In this document: positions 58,500-64,000 of the stretch, piece by piece
How positions within the stretch are numbered: position 1 is the stretch's first letter
Layout: the number at the start of each line of letters is the position of its first letter
Assembly (NCBI GenBank): GCA_038049695.1
Contig: CP142453.1
Span: 1,815,501-1,879,500, forward strand
Direction of reading: 5' to 3'
Length of the DNA stretch: 64,000 bases
Source: Cinnamomum chago
Taxonomy: Eukaryota; Streptophyta; Magnoliopsida; Laurales; Lauraceae
Made by a program: the position numbers and the translations under genes
Notes under the pieces: generated by a model
Told to the model about the DNA's origin: nothing
What the model saw: the letters and a program-made list of their open reading frames with translations, nothing else
The model's database searches: none

Positions 58500-60934
58500 T
58501 CTTCTCTATGTTCTCTTAGAATAATTATAATAGTTGCAGAGAGAAGAAGGAAGAGGAGGAGGAGGAGGAAGAAGATGAAGCAGACTTAAAGTTATGGAAC
58601 CAAAAGGATTTTTCGTATCAAACCAGAATGAGTGAGGAAGAAGAAGAACAAGGAAAAGAAAGAAGTAGAGGGTGTTATAAGGAGTGGAGAGAGAAAGGAG
58701 GGAGTCTGGATTTTGGATCCTCTATGGCTCCACCCTAGAGAAATCCTGATTTGGAGGGTCGAAACTTCAAGTAAGACTTATCTATTAAAATCTAAATCAT
58801 TTAAATAAATACTCTATTATGAAGGCCATCATCAATTGTTTATTTTTTATGTTACTATGAATTTGTTCAACATTTGATGAAAAACAAAATACTCAATAAG
58901 CAATTAAATTGTGTTAGGTACTCTTACTTTTATCAATAAATCCGTCCAAAAATCTCGAGCCCGTTTGGAAATTTACTATCAAAGTAAAAGTAATGTAAAG
59001 TCTCAATTTTTCAAATAATGGGTCACATCACAAGTACAAATTTTCAAGATTCCCTTTTTTTAAATAAAAAAAAAAAACAACCTTCTTTCTCAACTAAATG
59101 TAAAACAAAAAAAACAAAAAAAAAAAAACCACTCACGTTTTTACACAAAAATAAAAAAGATTCCCTATCAACCTACTAAATGCAAAATACCATTATAACC
59201 CCATATATTTCCTCTTAATTTTATGCTTTACTTTATGATAAAATCACCAAATGGGCCCTTTTTTTACATAAAATTTGAGGATACTTGGTATAAATGGATG
59301 GCATTTAGTTTTAACGGATAGGATTTTAATTTGCGGGCTCCACCATTGGAGTTGTACTCATGAACTCAGGGTTTTTCCAGGTTAAATCCCCAGAGGATCC
59401 AATGCAAAAGGAGGAAGGGCATGAAAATCGCAGGGAAAATCTGGTCCGTTCTTTTGGTTGGTGTTTTGTCCATAGGGTCCACATCAGTCCTTTTTATTGT
59501 TTTCTAGAAAGCATCTTTCCTTTATTTTGTTTTGTTGCTTTTGTGATTGGGACAGGTGGGACCCATTCCATATTTCCCAGCCGTTTGGATGAAAGAGAGC
59601 GGTTTACCGGCTCACCCAGGTCAAGTAAGAAGAAAACAATCTCTCTCTCAGTTCACACTACTATGTAAGCCTCTGTCAATGGTGCATAGAGAGCCAGGGC
59701 TTGCAATGGGCTGCTGGCTAAGCCTTGGGTCTCCTCTATTTTTCATTTCATTGGCTAGATTAGAAGTTTCAAGGGGTCATTAATATTTTTATGTAAAATT
59801 TACACACGTCAAGAAGAACATTACTGTGTTTGTTTTGAAGCACAATTTATTTACTTTCATTGCTTAGATTGGTACATGGTTAGAATTGAGTATTTGAGGC
59901 CCATGGGGTTGTAGATTTGATATCCCTACCTATTTTGGATTGGGCTTGTAGTTACACTTTTTTTTAAATACAAGGGTGGATAAGACTTCCACATCTTTTG
60001 AAGTGTGAGAATTTCGGTATGAAAATGACCTTATTTACATAATTATATTCACATTACATCTAAGCATGTCTTGTTAATAAATACAAACTTATATATGCAT
60101 GCGTATATGTATATATAACATTGACATATGTAAATGGGTGTAAACTAATGACTCCTAAATTGAGAGTTCATGCTGGGTTTAGATCCAGCTTAAGTATATA
60201 TATAACCAGCGACATTTTTGTGCATGAAAATCCGATCAGGGTTTCATCTTCCTACCAATTTTGCATCTCATTATCTTTTTTAGTACAATTATCATTATTG
60301 TTGTTGCTGTTGTTGTTACACTGATTATTATTAATTGAGCTCAAATCAGGTTTAAATTAAACGGGCCTAACCTTTTCACTAGAGCCAGCCGGAATCAAAT
60401 GATGTGGAGCCAAACCCAGTGTGCCCACAGATGGCTCTCCTACAGGGGACTATTGTCTGCTGAACTCTGGTCATATTATGATGGTCATTGGACAAATCAC
60501 AGTCAGCAATTATGCTGACTTTCGTCGATAGTTGGAGTCAGGGACCCATCATCTCACTACCTATAAAAATACAGCAAGAAAATAAATGATGGCAGGTGTG
60601 GGACCCACCCTTTCATATAAAATGCAACCAAAAAAAAAAGAAAAAGGAATGCATTGATTGTTTGAGAATGGAACCCATTTATGCATATTACAACAAAAAA
60701 AAAAAAAAAAAAAGTACAAGGGAAATGAAAAGGGAGAAAAAGGAAATGGCTGATTGAGTCAGCACTAAGTTGTCATTTACCACCCAAGCAGGAGTTTGCC
60801 AAGTCCACTAGGTTGTAATTTGGGTGGTCCATGTCAAACCAACCAAAAATAATGATGGCAGCCCATTTGGAGCCAAGCAGACACCGTAATATGGCTGCCA
60901 CTCGTGTGGACCACCGAACGCACCAGTGGTCGAT

Positions 60935-60937
<3 letters not shown>
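58500..60937. other. FLZ promoter side and intergenic DNA
   Basis: GAA/GA-rich leader at 58530-58690, then AT-rich sequence. No second gene recognised. Confidence 0.5.

Positions 60938-60974
<37 letters not shown>
60938..60974. repeat. (CT)n microsatellite
   Basis: A pure CT tract. Confidence 0.95.
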
Positions 60975-60977
<3 letters not shown>

Positions 60978-61149
60978 CATGACTTTGTTTTAAGCTTACT
61001 TGAAAAACATACTTTTTTAAACTTACTTGAAGCCCACCTCTCTTACTCTTATCTAAGGAAAAAAAACCAATTTTGGGGGTGTGGGTGGATATTTAAGAAT
61101 TTCAAATGTTGTTCTCCATCTATTTCACAAATGTTTAAGAGTTCATGAT

Positions 61150-64000
61150 GTTAGAATTTTAGTGTTGGCTAAATACATGGGTTGGATAAAACTCTTGGTC
61201 TTTTGAGTTTTAATTTTTTATTTAGAAAATAACTCTGAAGATAGAAGATTGGAAGGACTTAGAAGAAGAAAGTCTGAAAGAATTAGAAGAAGTCTGCTGG
61301 AGAAAGAGTGTTGAATTTCCGGACCAATCAGAATGGGGTTCGCTCGAGCGACCATCACATCCGCTCGTGCGAACAGAGTCAGAATAGCTATCGCTGAAAC
61401 AGAACCTCATCCACTCGAGCGAACAAGGCGCAGAGAGACCTACGAAATTAGAAACCGCTTTTCTAATTGTGCTCAAACTGCTTGATTCAATCCTAATCAA
61501 GTTAGACAACCTTAAGCACGACCTAAGGACTATTTAAATGACTTAAGAGCTATTCCAAAAAGAAGGCATCACCTCTCAAAGTTCTGAGTTAGAAATTATC
61601 ATTGAGATAATTCTATTTTAGAGTTTTATTAAGGAGTTGTGCTGACAAGTTCTCTAAAGCCAGTTCTTCTGCATCCTTTGTAGAAGATTATCTTCTTGCA
61701 AGAAGACTTGAGGAGTCAAGCGCTGGATTGAACCTGTCGCAATCAACGATGTGAAGTCGTTGAAGCGTGAACGACACAAGGTAACTTCAGTCCTTGGGTA
61801 GGGGATATCTAGGAAAGAGATATGAGTTTCTTATAATTGCGAGATTCATAGTGTTTGATTTGATCCAGTTCGGATCGGTGGTTTTTCACCAGGTTAGGAT
61901 TTTCCACCTTAAATTTGGTGTCCTTATGGTGTGTGCTTGTTTATCTTATTTCCGCTGCATACTGTTTATTTCTTCACACTATTGGCTTGATTGTTTGAGT
62001 AGACCAATCTAAAGATCGTAGCCCTATAAGTATCTTTTTCAATTTGTATCATATCGGGTTGCACAGTCTTGTTGTGTTTGATCCTACAAGATTTCTAGAA
62101 TGACGCTCAATAGGGAAGGAACAACAACTTTCAAGTCTCCTTTGTTTGATGGTTCTAATTATGCATATTGGAAGCAAATGATGATTAGGTTCCTTAAGTC
62201 CATTGATGATGATGTTTAGGATATTGTTGAAGAGGGCTTTTCCAGACCTACAATTGTGGTTAATGGACAAACTGTTCCTAAACCTAAAGCTCAATGGACT
62301 AAAGATGAGAAGCATGCATCCAATTGTAATAATAAGCCTGTGAATAGCATATACAATGGGTGACTGCTGAAGAGTTTCGAACGATTTTCACTTGTAAAAC
62401 TGCAAAAGAAGCATGGGAAGTCTTACAAACAGTTTATGAGGGTACAGACACGGTGAAGCAAGCAAAATTGCAAAGGCTGACTAAAGAATTTGAAACCATC
62501 GTTATGGAAGAAGATGAGACCTTTGATCGATTTAATGGAAAGTTGAATGAGATTGTCAATTCTGTTTTTATTCTAGGGGAAGAAATACCAGAACACAAAA
62601 TTGTCAAGAAAATTCTAAAGTCTCTACCTTCGAAGTTTGACTCTAAAGTTGACGCTAATGAAGAAAATAAGAATCTGAATACCCTCAAGGTAAATGAACT
62701 GGCTGGAAATCTTCAGACTTTTGAAGCAAACCGTTTGAATAAAGGAAAATCAAAAGAGAATGATATTGCTTTGAAAGTCATCTTAGAATCAAGAAAGAAG
62801 CCTGCAAAGAAAATTGAGTCTGATTCTGAATCTGATGCTGAAGATGATATGACTGAGTTTATAAAATGTTACAAAAAATACATGAAGACAAAACGAGCCA
62901 ATAAAAATAATTCTAGATCTGAAAAGAAGGATTCTGCAAAAAGGACAAAGTGTTTTGAGTGCCAAGGCTATGGTCATTATGCTAATGAGTGTGCCAACAA
63001 GAAAAATGGTACAAAGCAAAAGGCTCTCAACATAACTTGGGATGAAGAATCTTCTGAAAAAGAAAATGAAAAAGCATAAGATCTTGAAGATGATCCTTCT
63101 AACAATGTGAATGGCAAGTATGTGGCATTTATGGCTAAGTCTGTGCTTGACAGTGATACTGATGAAAACAATATAGATGAGATGTCAGATCAAGAGAAAG
63201 ATTGGGAAGAGTTATACCATGCTACCTATGCTGATTGTGTCAAGATGACTAGGTTTGGTAACGAGATCACTATCAAGTATAAGGCTGCTCAAGAAGAAAA
63301 TTCTGCCCTGAAATTTGAATTAGAGCAAGAACTTAAATAGATTCATCTCTTGGAAAGTCAGAAAAACTGTTTGGTTGAAAATTTGACTACTGATGGTCAA
63401 AAACTTGAGAAGGCTGAAAAAGAAATACTGAATCTGAAGGAAGAGATAGTGATATTGAAAGCTGAAAATCAAGACCTGCAAGGAAGACTGAAAATCACTC
63501 TGTCAGAGCTAGAAGTCAAGCAAGCTTCTCTAAACAAAATGAACACTGGTTCGAAGACTCTTACAAACATCTTGTGTAGTCAGAAGTCTCCTTTTGACAG
63601 AAGCGGTCTTGGTTATGATCATGGTACATCGACTTCAAATGCTAAAGGTAAAATAATTTTTGTTTCAAGTGTTGCACATGCTACTCCACATACTGCACCT
63701 TCAAATAATGTGTCGAGTAGTTTCAAGAAAAAGAATGTATCACGCGCTGCACGCACATCCACTTGTCATCATTGTGGATTAAATGGACACATTCGTCCCC
63801 ATTGCAAGAAGCTGCAAAGTCTACCTAAGACCGAGCAATGGCGGAAGAATTTTTCTCCACCCAAAACGGTTCAAATTTGGGTTCGAAAATCTGATTTGCC
63901 TAAGGAAGTTACCCACACTCTGCTGAAAGATTAAACTACACAAGTGTGGGTGGCTACTTATAAAAAGCCCTGATCAAAGAGCTCAAGCTCCCACCCCCAG
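61150..64000 (+). mobile_element. Ty1/copia (SIRE-like) element, 5' part, runs off the window
   Basis: A putative 5' LTR (about 61150-62040) is followed by a degenerate initiator-Met primer site TTGTATCATATC (9 of 12 matches to the canonical 12-mer). A large copia gag follows. The LTR holds near-palindromes CGCTCGAGCG and ACTCGAGCG (61340-61425). The LTR boundaries are tentative because the 3' LTR is outside the window. Confidence 0.6.
62100..63934 (+). pseudogene. gag: Disrupted copia gag (UBN2 type) with zinc knuckles
   Basis: The ATG is at 62100. The start region (FDGSNYAYWKQMM) and a UBN2-type gag (EAWEVLQTVYEG) are typical of plant copia. A CCHC knuckle CFECQGYGHYANEC and a second CHHCGLNGHIRPHC lie either side of an acidic coiled-coil segment, as in large SIRE-lineage Gag. 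Breaks: TAG at 62217 where the family has Trp, a one-base loss near 62359 (the old frame hits TGA at 62361), TAA at 63077, TAG at 63338 and TAA at 63932. The copy is decayed. Confidence 0.88.

Overview
This window is nuclear DNA from a flowering plant. The evidence is short GT-AG introns, plant-specific gene families (SULTR1 sulfate transporter, FLZ zinc finger, LTPG lipid-transfer protein, J20-type DnaJ), an AT-rich background and abundant plant retrotransposons. I cannot name the species. All the host genes I could support are ordinary. Most of the unusual content is mobile DNA.

Layout: (1) 1-12115 holds a Ty3/gypsy Tat-lineage retrotransposon at 1219-12110, flanked by the target duplication ATATT. 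It has a damaged gag-pol, a 49-bp tandem array and a spliced antisense gene. (2) 12765-16441 is a compact gag-only LTR element (TR-GAG type) with no differences found between its LTRs and a perfect GTAGG duplication. (3) 17332-19200 is a giant imperfect inverted repeat. (4) 21734-26752 is an intact 13-exon SULTR1 gene. (5) 28126-29460 is a U-box/ARM pseudogene beside AT-rich repeats. (6) 31933-32424 is a J20-like DnaJ gene. (7) 35149-36367 is a three-exon LTPG gene with a MITE in its first intron.

(8) 37684-49035 is an 11.35-kb Mutator-like element (MULE). Its TIRs are about 98% identical over about 246 bp and it is flanked by T9/T11 runs. It encodes an apparently intact PB1-containing MuDR transposase of about 879 aa. 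It also carries host-gene pieces: four in-phase exons of a trehalose-6-phosphate synthase 1 gene and a fragment of a telomere-repeat-binding (TRP/TBP) gene. Each TIR carries six near-palindromic GCGNTATCGC-type motifs at 20-24 bp spacing, about two helical turns. This is the most interesting structure in the window.

(9) 49.0-56.7 kb is repeat-rich intergenic DNA. (10) 56710-58480 is an FLZ gene. (11) 61.1 kb to the window end is the 5' part of a decayed Ty1/copia (SIRE-like) element with gag interrupted by stops and a frameshift.

A tRNA-derived SINE-like family has three copies (about 19.5, 37.6 and 50.0 kb). The MULE sits exactly at the oligo-T end of one of them.
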